NCBI GenBank assembly: GCA_964552195.1
Contig: CAZKFM010000005.1
Location: forward strand, 124,001 to 188,000
DNA: 64,000 nt
Direction of reading: 5' to 3'
DNA from: CAZKAP01 sp964552195
Lineage (GTDB): Bacteria > Bacteroidota > Bacteroidia > Flavobacteriales > Flavobacteriaceae
Under the pieces are notes generated by a model. The model searched no databases. It was not told where the DNA came from and saw only the letters and a list, made by a program, of their open reading frames with translations. The translations under genes were made by a program, and so were the position numbers. Below are positions 42,447 to 51,241 of the stretch, in pieces. Each line of letters begins with the position of its first letter. Within the stretch, counting starts at the first letter, position 1.

Positions 42447-44369
42447 ATGGAATTAAGCCAAACGGCGTGCCAAAAATCGCTTTCGTTGGAAAACTTTGTC
42501 GCATCAGCCATAGCATACCGTCCCGAGGAATTCGGTGAGGTGATCGGCCAGGAAGCCATCACCCGGACACTGGAAAACTCCATACAGTCGGAGCAGATCC
42601 CTAAGGCCCTGCTTTTCTGCGGTCCGCGCGGTGTGGGTAAGACGACCTGTGCCCGTATCCTGGCGCGAAGGATTAATGAAACCGACGAGACCAAGGCGAA
42701 GGAGTCCGATTTCGCCTTTAATATATTTGAACTGGACGCAGCCTCGAATAATACCGTGGACGACATACGGGCGCTGATTGACCAGGTGCGCATCCCTCCA
42801 CAAACCGGAAAATACAAGGTGTATATCATCGACGAGGTCCACATGCTTTCGGCCTCGGCCTTTAACGCCTTCCTCAAGACCCTGGAGGAGCCGCCGAAAC
42901 ATGCGGTATTCATACTCGCAACCACGGAAAAACACAAGATTATTCCCACCATCCTTTCCCGCTGTCAGATTTATGACTTCAAGCGCATACGGGTCAGGGA
43001 CATGGTCGAACACCTGCAGACCGTAGCCCGTCAAAGGGGGGTGTCGGCTGAAGAAGATGCGCTGTTTTTGATTGCCCAGAAGGCCGATGGTGCCATGAGG
43101 GATGCCTTGTCCATATTCGATCGGATCGCGGCCTATTCCGATAACCACATCTCCCGACAGAAGGTGAGCGAGGTACTGCAGGTGCTGGATCACGATACCT
43201 ATATGGAATTCACGCGCATGATAGCCGCCGGAGATATACCCGCATTGATTGCCCGTTTTAATGAGATCAGTATGCAGGGCTTCGACGGACAGCAGTTCAT
43301 CATCGGGCTGGCCGATCATTTTCGGGACCTGCTGGTTGCCAGCTCAGCGCAGACACGGGAGCTGCTGGATACGGGGGACGACCTCGGAAAACAACTGGCC
43401 GAACTGTCCTCAAGTCTGGGTAGGAAATTTTTGGTCAGAGCCATTGAACTCGCTACCGACTGCGACTATCGTTATAAAACCAGCAGCAACCAGCGTCTCT
43501 TGGTGGAAATCACACTGATGAAGCTCGCCTCCATAGGTGCCGGCGAGGACGAAAAAAAAAAAGATAGTCTGATCCTTCCCGCGAGCCGATTCAAAAATGG
43601 GGTCCCCGCTGCAGCTGTCCCTACTCCCTACCGAAAAGAGACAGCCCAAAAGAATCATACTGAAGCCCATCAGGTAACAGAACCCCCAGTACATACTGAG
43701 CCAGCAGAAAATAGGGGAATTGAAATTCGCGCAGAAGAAACATCCCCGGCTCCGAAAAGGCAGAGCAGAAGCGGAGGTGGAACGGCCACCATAGGTGAGA
43801 AAGAAGTAACCCATGCGGCATCTACCCCAACACCGCAAAAGACAACAAAACCTGCCGCAGCATCTCAGGAATCTGCGAACAGGGAGAATCAAGAGGAAGT
43901 AGCCCCTTCGATTTCGGCCCTGTCGCTCAGCAGCATTCGACGGAAAAAGCAGCACAAGATGCCGCAGTCATTGCAGAACAGGGAAAAGGAAGAACCGCTG
44001 CGCGATGCCCCTGTTCTGCTGGAGGAAGTTCAGACTTACTGGAGGCTATACGCCGACCGGCTGGAACAGAAAGGAGAAAAAATATTGGCCTCCTGCATGA
44101 ATGTTTCCCCTCCCCATGCCTTGGACGGTACCGTCCTGAAGGTGTCCCTTCCCAACGAGACTATGAAGAAGTCGCTGGAATTGGGAGCCTCCTCTCTTTT
44201 GGCATTCCTTAGGGATAAACTGGGAAATGACCACCTAAGGCTCGAAGTGACCATCATCGAGGGCGAAGAGCGCAAATACATCTACACCCCGGAGGAAAAA
44301 TACGACCGCCTTCGGGAAAAGAACCCGGATATCGAATTGCTTCGAAAGGGCCTCGATCTGGATTTCTAG
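42447..44369 (+). CDS. dnaX: DNA polymerase III subunits tau and gamma
   Basis: 640 residues as given, but the family start lines up with the Leu14 codon, a TTG at 42486 (LENFVASAIAYRPEEF), so the true protein may be 13 residues shorter. Walker A is CGPRGVGKTTCARILARR. The four-Cys zinc finger of most bacterial DnaX proteins is absent, as usual in flavobacteria. Walker B and sensor regions are in VYIIDEVHMLS and VFILATTEKHKI. After the clamp-loader domains (to about 365) comes a Pro/Thr/Lys-rich linker and a conserved C-terminal domain (EVQTYWRLYADRLE to the end). At 43552-43562 an 11-A run encodes K370-K372 precisely at the domain boundary. A slip of one base either way gives a stop within one to three codons (see findings). 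Confidence 0.95.
   Translation: MELSQTACQKSLSLENFVASAIAYRPEEFGEVIGQEAITRTLENSIQSEQIPKALLFCGPRGVGKTTCARILARRINETDETKAKESDFAFNIFELDAASNNTVDDIRALIDQVRIPPQTGKYKVYIIDEVHMLSASAFNAFLKTLEEPPKHAVFILATTEKHKIIPTILSRCQIYDFKRIRVRDMVEHLQTVARQRGVSAEEDALFLIAQKADGAMRDALSIFDRIAAYSDNHISRQKVSEVLQVLDHDTYMEFTRMIAAGDIPALIARFNEISMQGFDGQQFIIGLADHFRDLLVASSAQTRELLDTGDDLGKQLAELSSSLGRKFLVRAIELATDCDYRYKTSSNQRLLVEITLMKLASIGAGEDEKKKDSLILPASRFKNGVPAAAVPTPYRKETAQKNHTEAHQVTEPPVHTEPAENRGIEIRAEETSPAPKRQSRSGGGTATIGEKEVTHAASTPTPQKTTKPAAASQESANRENQEEVAPSISALSLSSIRRKKQHKMPQSLQNREKEEPLRDAPVLLEEVQTYWRLYADRLEQKGEKILASCMNVSPPHALDGTVLKVSLPNETMKKSLELGASSLLAFLRDKLGNDHLRLEVTIIEGEERKYIYTPEEKYDRLREKNPDIELLRKGLDLDF
43552..43562 (+). promoter_or_regulatory. 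A11 slippery run in dnaX, candidate tau/gamma frameshift site
   Basis: Eleven consecutive A bases after GAGGACG. With one A more the frame reads AGA TAG; with one A fewer it reads AAG ATA GTC TGA. Either product would be about 373-374 residues, ending just after the clamp-loader domains, which is the size relation of gamma to tau. Confidence 0.6.
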
Positions 44370-44372
44370 AGC

Positions 44373-44729
44373 TTACCTCTTGAATTCCTTGCTTAGTGCA
44401 GCGTACAGCAGGAAGATCACCCCGGATATAGCCATTCCGATCGATTCACGTCCTAGCTCTATATTTTCATTCTTCATGCCACCTTCGTCCAGGTTTACCC
44501 CTTCGAAAGTCTCGGGCCAGCTCCGACCAGCCAGCACGAAGAAGGCTATGGCCAGAGTGATCGCGAGCCAACGGGGCAGGCGATTAAACAGGAAAAGCAG
44601 GGTTCCAACGAAACCGACGGAGTATCGGATCATCCAATCGGACGCGTCGGGGTCATTCATCTGCCAGTAAACGGAGAAACCGAAAAACAGCAGGAATACT
44701 GCGGCAAGGATTTTTACAAATAATTTCAT
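44373..44729 (-). CDS. TMEM220 family membrane protein
   Basis: 118 residues with about four membrane spans. The Tyr-x-x-x-Asn-Asp-Pro-Asp-Ala segment after the first span (VYWQMNDPDASDWMIRYSVGF) is the family mark. Function unknown. It starts 2 bases after the eboF stop, at the 3' end of the ebo operon, and ends 3 bases from dnaX on the other strand. Whether it belongs functionally with the ebo genes is an inference from position. Confidence 0.85.
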   Translation of the reverse strand: MKLFVKILAAVFLLFFGFSVYWQMNDPDASDWMIRYSVGFVGTLLFLFNRLPRWLAITLAIAFFVLAGRSWPETFEGVNLDEGGMKNENIELGRESIGMAISGVIFLLYAALSKEFKR

Positions 44730-44731
44730 AG

Positions 44732-46105
44732 TCAGGATGTAATCAGGTTTTTGATCAGGTCGAATACCCCGGTGGCCTCTACTGGGCCCTCGGGAGTACG
44801 TATCGCATCGCGGGTTAAAAATACTGGAAAATCTTTCTCGGATTCCGGAATCCTGCCGTGGGAACCCCGTATAAGTTCGGCGTTGAGGGGAATCACATTC
44901 ATCAAGGTTCGGAATCCCAGTTTTTTGGCAATCAGTTTGCCGGCCACTTGGAGCTTGGCGAACGGATTATTTGGATTGAGCATCATCTCGACGGGATCGT
45001 ATCCGGGTTTGCGGTGTATATCTACAGTACGCGCAAAGTCAGGAGCCCATGCGTCATCTTCCCAGTAATAATAGGTGAACCAGCTCCTGCTGTCGGCCAC
45101 AAGAAGGAAATCGCCTGAACGTTCATGGGCAATTCCCTGCTTCTTCTGCTCTTCCTTATCCCAGATGTGCTCGACGCCATCCATCTGTTCGAGAATCCCA
45201 CGGACCTCTGTAAGCCGGTTCTTGTTGTTGACATAGACATGGGAAACCTGATGATCCGATACCGCGAAGGCTTCGGATCGACCGGCATCCAGGTGTTCTC
45301 CGCCTTTTTCCCGTCTCACATCCAGCAACCCATGCCTGCGCAATACGCGATTGGGGTGTATGGGTCGGTCTACCTCGGTAATCCCGTATTCGGATAAAAC
45401 GACCACCCTAACCCCATGGGATTCATAGAATCCGATCAGGTCCCTGAGGAGATCGTCCAGTTCGCTCAGATCCTTAGACACCCGCTTCCAATCATGACCG
45501 TACCGTTGCAGGTTGTAATCCAGATGCGGCAGGTAAATCAGATTGAGGTTGGGGCTGTAGGCCTCATATACCCTTTTGGAGGCCTCGGCTATCCATCGAC
45601 TCGACGCTATGGAGGTGGCAGGACCCCAGAATTTAAACAAGGGGAAGGTCCCCAACTCCTCCTGAAGCTGGTCCCTTAATTCCGGTGGATGGCTGTACAC
45701 ATCGGGTATCTTGCGACCATCTGCCAAATAATTGGGGCGGGGCGTAACGCTGTAATCCGCAGAAGAGTACATATTGTACCACCAGAACATATTGGCACAG
45801 CTAAACCCGGGTTCTTTTTCCCGGAGTACTTCCCAGAGCTTAGGGGCTTGTACGAGCCGATTGGATTGACGCCAGAACTTTATTTCACATTCCTCCCGGA
45901 AAAACCAGCCGTTACCCACGATACCATGGCCGGAGACAGGTTGCCCGGTCAGGTAGGTGGACTGGGCCGTACAGGTCACGGCCGGTACTACCGGAGTTAT
46001 GGCCAGCTGATTCCCATTCGTGCACCAATCGGTAAGGAAGGGCATGTGCTCGCCGAGGAGCCTTTTGCTCAGACCTACGGCATTAATGACGGCTGTATTC
46101 TTCAT
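44732..46105 (-). CDS. eboF: EboF-type phosphodiesterase/pyrophosphatase (alkaline phosphatase fold)
   Basis: 457 residues of the alkaline phosphatase / nucleotide pyrophosphatase superfamily. The N-terminus MKNTAVINAVGLSKRLLG is followed by the nucleophile region TPVVPAVTCTAQSTYLTGQPVSGHGIVGNGW (Thr after AVTC). Metal ligands lie in LIYLPHLDYNLQRYG and VVVLSEYGITEVDRPIHPN. It starts one base after eboE ends. No signal peptide is seen, so it acts in the cytosol unless exported another way. The natural substrate is unknown. Confidence 0.9.
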   Translation of the reverse strand: MKNTAVINAVGLSKRLLGEHMPFLTDWCTNGNQLAITPVVPAVTCTAQSTYLTGQPVSGHGIVGNGWFFREECEIKFWRQSNRLVQAPKLWEVLREKEPGFSCANMFWWYNMYSSADYSVTPRPNYLADGRKIPDVYSHPPELRDQLQEELGTFPLFKFWGPATSIASSRWIAEASKRVYEAYSPNLNLIYLPHLDYNLQRYGHDWKRVSKDLSELDDLLRDLIGFYESHGVRVVVLSEYGITEVDRPIHPNRVLRRHGLLDVRREKGGEHLDAGRSEAFAVSDHQVSHVYVNNKNRLTEVRGILEQMDGVEHIWDKEEQKKQGIAHERSGDFLLVADSRSWFTYYYWEDDAWAPDFARTVDIHRKPGYDPVEMMLNPNNPFAKLQVAGKLIAKKLGFRTLMNVIPLNAELIRGSHGRIPESEKDFPVFLTRDAIRTPEGPVEATGVFDLIKNLITS

Positions 46106-46106
46106 C

Positions 46107-47288
46107 CTAGTATTCTATCAATCGATCCCGGCACCATTCTATTTCCCGCACAATGGAATCCACCAGGGATATCTTTAACTCCTCCGGGAGTACCTCCCAG
46201 GTGTAGGTTTCGACTTCGAGCTGATCGCATTCCGGTTGTGAGCGAAGGTGCGCCAGGACTTTGCGGATCTCTCCATGAGTCGATCGAAAGGGCGGAAGGC
46301 TCTCGCTGAACACCGGCACGTGAAAATGGGAGCGCAATTCGGAGAATGAGGGCCTGCTGTCGAGCAGTTCGGGTATGTCCCTGAATGTATGCACGATCCC
46401 GTCTTCCTTTTGGGTGACCTGGTGCAGGTAGGTAGGTTCGTTCAGGGTCTCCATGGTTTTCCAGGGATCCATACCCTTAGAGAGGTCCTCCTGCCTTAGG
46501 GCGAGTGCTGCACTCAGCTGTATCTTTCCAATACGCACCCCGGCCTTCTTTAGCCGCTGAAACGCCTCGGCGGGTTCTTCAAAAGCCAGGGCAAAATGGC
46601 ACACATCGTAACAGAGGTTGATGTGCCTTCTGACCCATCGCTCCGTCAGGGCGTCTACCTGTCGAGCACGGGCAAAGAGATACTTGGTGAAAAAATCAAT
46701 CGTCTCTACACTGTTCTCCAGCATGCCATCCGGTTCAGGTTCGATATCCAGATGTATATAGATTCCGGTTTTCTCCTCCAATTCCACGAGTTCGCGGGCA
46801 AGGGTAATCAGGTTACTGCAGCTTCGCTCTCTGACGGTCTCCTTGCTTTCCGGGTCTGAATGCCAGTGCCGGTACGAAAGCGGGGAGGTAGAAATGCCAC
46901 CGGACATTCCTGCTGGAAGCAGCTTTGCCAGTACTCGAATCAGGTCACGGGTGTACTCCACCCGCTCCTCCCGGGTCCAGTCGGGTTCGTGCACCTGATC
47001 CTTAACCGCTTCACCATGGAAGTTACCGTAGGGAAAGCCGTTCATGGTGAACACATAGACTCCCTCTTTGTCAAGCCATTGCCTGAAGCTTTCCAGCCTG
47101 TCCCCTTCCAGCAATTCCCTGGCGGCCTGGGCAGAAAGCCTGAGTCCGAGTCCGAAAGCTTGGTCCGGACATAACTTTCCCTTAATCCGGGGAACATAGC
47201 GCTCCAGATTGTCAAAAGTCTCAGCCCAGTCACTTCCGGGATGAATGTTAGTACAATACGTCAGTTGAAATAGATTAAGTAGCTGCAT
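46107..47288 (-). CDS. eboE: EboE, sugar-isomerase-like TIM-barrel protein
   Basis: 393 residues of the xylose isomerase-like TIM-barrel family. The opening LNLFQLTYCTNIHPGSDWAETFDNLERYVP is characteristic of EboE. Candidate metal ligands are in YIHLDIEPEPDGML, NLCYDVCHFALAFEEP and RIGKIQLSAALAL. It overlaps eboD by 14 bases. It may isomerise or modify the cluster's unknown metabolite; the name metabolite traffic protein is used in annotations. Confidence 0.9.
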   Translation of the reverse strand: MQLLNLFQLTYCTNIHPGSDWAETFDNLERYVPRIKGKLCPDQAFGLGLRLSAQAARELLEGDRLESFRQWLDKEGVYVFTMNGFPYGNFHGEAVKDQVHEPDWTREERVEYTRDLIRVLAKLLPAGMSGGISTSPLSYRHWHSDPESKETVRERSCSNLITLARELVELEEKTGIYIHLDIEPEPDGMLENSVETIDFFTKYLFARARQVDALTERWVRRHINLCYDVCHFALAFEEPAEAFQRLKKAGVRIGKIQLSAALALRQEDLSKGMDPWKTMETLNEPTYLHQVTQKEDGIVHTFRDIPELLDSRPSFSELRSHFHVPVFSESLPPFRSTHGEIRKVLAHLRSQPECDQLEVETYTWEVLPEELKISLVDSIVREIEWCRDRLIEY

Positions 47289-48453
47289 TCCGGGAAATTT
47301 TTGACCCAGGTATTCGCAATTGTTCGCTTATGGCTTTCTTCATAAGCGGCAGGTCTACTTCGTGTATGTCAAAAGGGTCCCCAACTTCCCTGATCATGGC
47401 CAGGGTAAGCTCTCCACCCAGGTGCTCCTGAAACTCCTCCAGGCCTTGCAGGAGTTCACCGATCCTGTGTTCTTCCAGGGGAATGCCCAGGTCGAATCCC
47501 AGTCTTTCGAAGACCGCATGTATGCGATCCTGCAGGTCTCTCCTTAGCCATCCCTTGAGACCGCTGTAGCGTATATCCAGAGCTATGCCCATGGCGACGG
47601 CCTCTCCGTGCCGCAGTTCATAACCGGTAAGGTATTCGAGTCGGTGTGCCGACCAGTGACCGAAGTCCAGGGGCCTGGAGGAACCCTGTTCGAACGGGTC
47701 GCCACCCTCTGCTATGTGCCGCATATGAATCTCCGCGCAGCGGTGAATCAGACGGTTCATGGATTCGGGATCGCGCTGCCGAAGTCGTTCCGCATGACGG
47801 TCCAGAAATTCGAAAAAAGCGGGATCCTTCAACAGGGCGACCTTCATGGCCTCGGCCATGCCGGAAATCCAGTCTCTGTCGTCCAGGGTACCCAGAAAAG
47901 AGTCGTCATTTATAATGGCGAAAGGAATGGAAAACGTTCCTAAAAAATTTTTCTTCCCGAAGTAATTAACGCCGTTTTTGACGCCTACGGCTGCGTCGTT
48001 CTGGGCGAGTACGGTAGTGGGAATGCGAATGTGACGCACGCCCCGATGCGCCAGGGTACTGGCGTATCCCACCATATCGATTAGGGCTCCTCCACCGATG
48101 GCCACCACAAAGGAGTGACGACAGATGTGTTCCGATTCTATGGCCCGTAGCACCTTTTCCACATGCACGGGATCGTTTTTTGCCGCTTCTCCCCCCGGTA
48201 ATACCAGGGTGCCCCGGTGATCGATATGCTTGGACTGTTCGCAGTACGTGCCGATCTGTCCTTCTATCTCCGGGAAACCACGTGCAACGCCCTGATCAAT
48301 TACAAACAGGGCCTTGGTACGGCCTCCCCTTCCGAATTCACCAAAGAGCTTGTCGAGCAGGGGATTTTTCGGTGAGAATGTGTTTCGGGTTGAATGCAGG
48401 CTATAGCGGTAGTTTACACTAAAGGACTGGCTTATGGTGGGACGTGGATTCAT
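47275..48453 (-). CDS. eboD: EboD, 3-dehydroquinate synthase-like enzyme
   Basis: 392 residues of the dehydroquinate synthase fold. The NAD loop FVVAIGGGALIDMVGYAST, the Asn/Lys-rich VGVKNGVNYFGKKNFLGTF and the metal site from ISGMAEAMKVALL with RPLDFGHWSAHRLE and HGEAVAMGIALDI are visible. True AroB proteins are shorter at the N-terminus and sit elsewhere; the extra opening FSVNYRYSLHSTRNTFSPKN and the neighbours make this the ebo paralogue. Probably cyclises a sugar phosphate related to those of the shikimate, aminoquinate or sedoheptulose-7-phosphate cyclases. Confidence 0.9.
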   Translation of the reverse strand: MNPRPTISQSFSVNYRYSLHSTRNTFSPKNPLLDKLFGEFGRGGRTKALFVIDQGVARGFPEIEGQIGTYCEQSKHIDHRGTLVLPGGEAAKNDPVHVEKVLRAIESEHICRHSFVVAIGGGALIDMVGYASTLAHRGVRHIRIPTTVLAQNDAAVGVKNGVNYFGKKNFLGTFSIPFAIINDDSFLGTLDDRDWISGMAEAMKVALLKDPAFFEFLDRHAERLRQRDPESMNRLIHRCAEIHMRHIAEGGDPFEQGSSRPLDFGHWSAHRLEYLTGYELRHGEAVAMGIALDIRYSGLKGWLRRDLQDRIHAVFERLGFDLGIPLEEHRIGELLQGLEEFQEHLGGELTLAMIREVGDPFDIHEVDLPLMKKAISEQLRIPGSKISRNAAT

Positions 48454-48462
48454 GGCTTAAAA

Positions 48463-49377
48463 TTACGTAACAAGGAAGAATCGGGAAAGGAGCAGAGATA
48501 CACCCGACATGGACAGTATCACCAGTGCCCAGGACCATCCTCCAAAGGCCCCTCCAAGTACCGCATCCAAAAGTACCAGGGACAGCACACCGGTCTTCAC
48601 AGCTTTTCGGATTCGACCGGGCTGAGGATCGCGGTGAGCCTGATACAACGGATAGGAAACCCAGGCTCCAAATGCCAATATTCCTGTTATCACAACGGGC
48701 CCTAGTCGATTGAAGTACATCAACAAGCCCGAAAGTATAAGAAGAGAGAGCAGATAGAGTCCGAATGAGGCTCGGAGCGCCCCTTTTTCTCCCCCGTGCA
48801 CCTCTCCTCGACTTACGGTGGTAACCGCAAAGATGTAGATCAGAGGAACCAGGGCGAAGCCGGATTTTTCTATGGTCCACAGCGGGGACATTCCCAGGAG
48901 CAGATTGAGCGCCCGGCATACTCCCATAAAGAACGGACCCCAGAAATTGTTCCGCTTTGCCCGGTAATCGTAGAACCAAATACACCCCAACAAGAGAAGG
49001 GCCCAACCCAGTACGCGCAGGTCGAGCCAGGCGGCGAGGCCAAGAGCCAGCAGGGCCAGGCTCCAGCCGAAAACCAAAACTTCTTCAGATTTAACGACTC
49101 CCGAAGGGATGGGGCGCTCCGGACGCTCTACGGCATCGATTTCGCGGTCGTAGTAGTCGTTCAATACTACTCCGGCCGCATATAAAAGAACAGAAATCAC
49201 CGCGAGTGCTGCGATATACCACGCGGGGAGTACGGTGTGCCACGCCAGGGAGTCACTAAGGGAATAGGCCGCCACTGCGGCTCCTGCCAGTACATCGGCT
49301 GCCGCCGTGGGCAGATTAGCCGGCCGGCACAGTCGCAAATAGGCTTTGAGTTTCTCCGTTCTACGTGATCTGGTCAC
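48463..49377 (-). CDS. eboC: EboC, UbiA-family prenyltransferase-like membrane protein
   Basis: 304 residues, about eight or nine membrane spans. The first Asp-rich motif is kept in full (VVLNDYYDREIDAVERPERP, residues about 70-90), the signature of UbiA enzymes that join an isoprenoid to an acceptor; the second is less clear (CIWFYDYRAKRNNFWG). Its N-terminus overlaps eboB by 17 bases. It is the membrane component that makes a lipid-linked intermediate plausible. Confidence 0.9.
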   Translation of the reverse strand: MTRSRRTEKLKAYLRLCRPANLPTAAADVLAGAAVAAYSLSDSLAWHTVLPAWYIAALAVISVLLYAAGVVLNDYYDREIDAVERPERPIPSGVVKSEEVLVFGWSLALLALGLAAWLDLRVLGWALLLLGCIWFYDYRAKRNNFWGPFFMGVCRALNLLLGMSPLWTIEKSGFALVPLIYIFAVTTVSRGEVHGGEKGALRASFGLYLLSLLILSGLLMYFNRLGPVVITGILAFGAWVSYPLYQAHRDPQPGRIRKAVKTGVLSLVLLDAVLGGAFGGWSWALVILSMSGVSLLLSRFFLVT

Positions 49378-50269
49378 TGCTCACCCTGGGTTCCTGGCCT
49401 CGGAGTACACTGTTGTCGTTGAAGAGCTGACGCTGGTCAATTCCCTGGGCGTCCTTCCAGTCCGATTCCTTCATTCTGCCAGACAGCCCGAAGGTATCCA
49501 GGGCATTCTTATAGCAGGTCTTATGGACATCTTCGCGAGAAATTCCCTGCCGGAGCATAAGCGAAGCCGTCTTGGGTACCGCCATGGGATCGCTGATCCC
49601 CCAATCCGCAGAACTGTCCACGATGATTCCATCGCTTCCGAATTTTCTAACGACTTCCACCATCCTCTGGTTCCCCATTTTAGTCTTGGGGTAAATTGTG
49701 AATGCGGCTACGAAACCCCGGTCGAGCACATCCCTAACGGTCTCCTCGTTGTTGTGGTCGATGACCACTTTATGGGGTTCCAATCCGTGTTCCAGACAGA
49801 CTTCCATGCTCCGCAGGGTACCCGCCTTCTTGTCCCGGTGTGGCGTATGCACCTGTACCAGCATATCCAGTTCCTTGGCGAGCTCCAATTGCGCACGGAA
49901 ATACTTGTCCTCTGCCGGTGTCTGATCGTCGTATCCGATTTCACCTATGGCCACCACGTTTTCCTTGTGCAGATAGAGCGGAAGCAGCTCCATAACCTGT
50001 TCCGCCAGGGGTTCGTTATTGGCCTCTTTCGAATTCAACCCGATGGTGCAATAATGCTTAATGCCAAACTGGCTGGCCCGAAAGGGCTCCCAGCCCACGA
50101 GGCTGCTGAAATAGTCCTGAAAGGAACCCACCTGGGTGCGGGGCTGCCCCAGCCAGAACGAGGGCTCGATAACGGCAACGACACCGGCCGCTGCCATGGC
50201 CTCATAATCATCGGTAGTCCTCGCGCTCATGTGAATGTGCGGATCGATAAATTGCATTTTTTCTTCCAT
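49361..50269 (-). CDS. eboB: EboB, TatD-family metal-dependent hydrolase
   Basis: 302 residues, TatD/amidohydrolase barrel. The metal-binding HxH is in QFIDPHIHMSARTTDD, further ligands in AIGEIGYDDQTP, VQVHTPHRD, KVVIDHNNEET and IIVDSSADWGISDPM. The middle Glu, His and His and the last Asp fit a two-metal site. Starts 10 bases after eboA ends. Substrate unknown. Confidence 0.9.
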   Translation of the reverse strand: MEEKMQFIDPHIHMSARTTDDYEAMAAAGVVAVIEPSFWLGQPRTQVGSFQDYFSSLVGWEPFRASQFGIKHYCTIGLNSKEANNEPLAEQVMELLPLYLHKENVVAIGEIGYDDQTPAEDKYFRAQLELAKELDMLVQVHTPHRDKKAGTLRSMEVCLEHGLEPHKVVIDHNNEETVRDVLDRGFVAAFTIYPKTKMGNQRMVEVVRKFGSDGIIVDSSADWGISDPMAVPKTASLMLRQGISREDVHKTCYKNALDTFGLSGRMKESDWKDAQGIDQRQLFNDNSVLRGQEPRVSSDQIT

Positions 50270-50279
50270 GTGAAGTGAA

Positions 50280-51158
50280 TTATGGGGTAGTGGTTTGGGT
50301 TCCGAGTTGGTTCCAGTTCAGGAGTCCTCTGGCTGCAGCTGATTCCAGTTTGGGGTAATGTCCCAGCAATTCCTGTGACAGCGGAGATGAGGAAGCCTGA
50401 CAAACCAGGGCAGCAGCCTCGTTCTCAGCAGGGTCCTCGCTACTCAGCAGACGCTTCATGTCCTCGAGCAAAACCTCGTTCAGAAAGGGAGAAACCGGCT
50501 TCCAGATAACCGGATCGATCTGTCGTCCGGCAGCCCAGCGTTCATGGGCATAGTCGGAGATGATCCGAGCCAGATTGGCATTGGACCGCTCCTCCGCGCC
50601 TTCGATCTCATTGAGATCTCTTCCCATGAATGCCGCCTTCAGGTACATCTGATTCCACTGCTGCTCATTGAAGTACCGGGCCGGATAGGGATTGGAAGCC
50701 GAAATGGCATCGAATACCGGAGTGATATTGGTCCGCAATGCTTCCACTGCTGCGAAATGAAACTCTTCCGGATCGGGCAGGGTGATCAGGTAACGCAGGA
50801 AGGTAATCAGCTCCTTGTAGTCGGCTACCTCTATAAGCTTACGCGTTCGTTCGCCATAATAGGCGCGATTCTCTTTAAGCAGCGTGCTGATCAGCCACAT
50901 CCTGGCATACTCGGATGCAGTTATGTGATTCTTTTTCAAATACTCCTCCCCCAAGCCCTCAGTTGGCGCCTGGGAATCAAAAACGCTTTCATTGCCAAAA
51001 CGGCTGGCACACTGACTGAGAGCGATGTAAAAACGGGAGGCAACCGGTTCCGCTACGAGCTGCTGACACTTGTCTTCTATCCAGTCGGTTACGGCCGCGG
51101 AGGCTTCCGGTAAGGAAGATCGAAGCCGGTCGAGCTGGTACAAATCGGGGCTGTACAT
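50280..51158 (-). CDS. eboA: EboA domain protein
   Basis: 292 residues from the ATG at 51158. The open frame extends to a GTG at 51179, but that codon overlaps the -7 promoter box, so transcription would start inside it. All-helical, no membrane span or signal peptide (RLRSSLPEASAAVTDWIEDKC; RYLITLPDPEEFHFAAVEALRTNITPVFDAI). The gene's place at the head of an eboBCDEF run and its helical repeat-like composition identify it as EboA; no activity is known. Confidence 0.88.
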   Translation of the reverse strand: MYSPDLYQLDRLRSSLPEASAAVTDWIEDKCQQLVAEPVASRFYIALSQCASRFGNESVFDSQAPTEGLGEEYLKKNHITASEYARMWLISTLLKENRAYYGERTRKLIEVADYKELITFLRYLITLPDPEEFHFAAVEALRTNITPVFDAISASNPYPARYFNEQQWNQMYLKAAFMGRDLNEIEGAEERSNANLARIISDYAHERWAAGRQIDPVIWKPVSPFLNEVLLEDMKRLLSSEDPAENEAAALVCQASSSPLSQELLGHYPKLESAAARGLLNWNQLGTQTTTP

Positions 51159-51178
51159 CTTTGTCGTTCCTGGGTTCA

Positions 51179-51186
51179 CAAATATA
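51179..51186 (-). promoter_or_regulatory. ebo operon promoter -7 box
   Basis: TATATTTG on the minus strand, an exact TAnnTTTG, 20 bases before the chosen ATG of eboA. This drives the seven-gene operon down to 44373. Confidence 0.55.
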
Positions 51187-51241
51187 ACTATCCTAAACCG
51201 GCGTTCGTATACATTGTATATTTATTGCCAAACTATCAACT

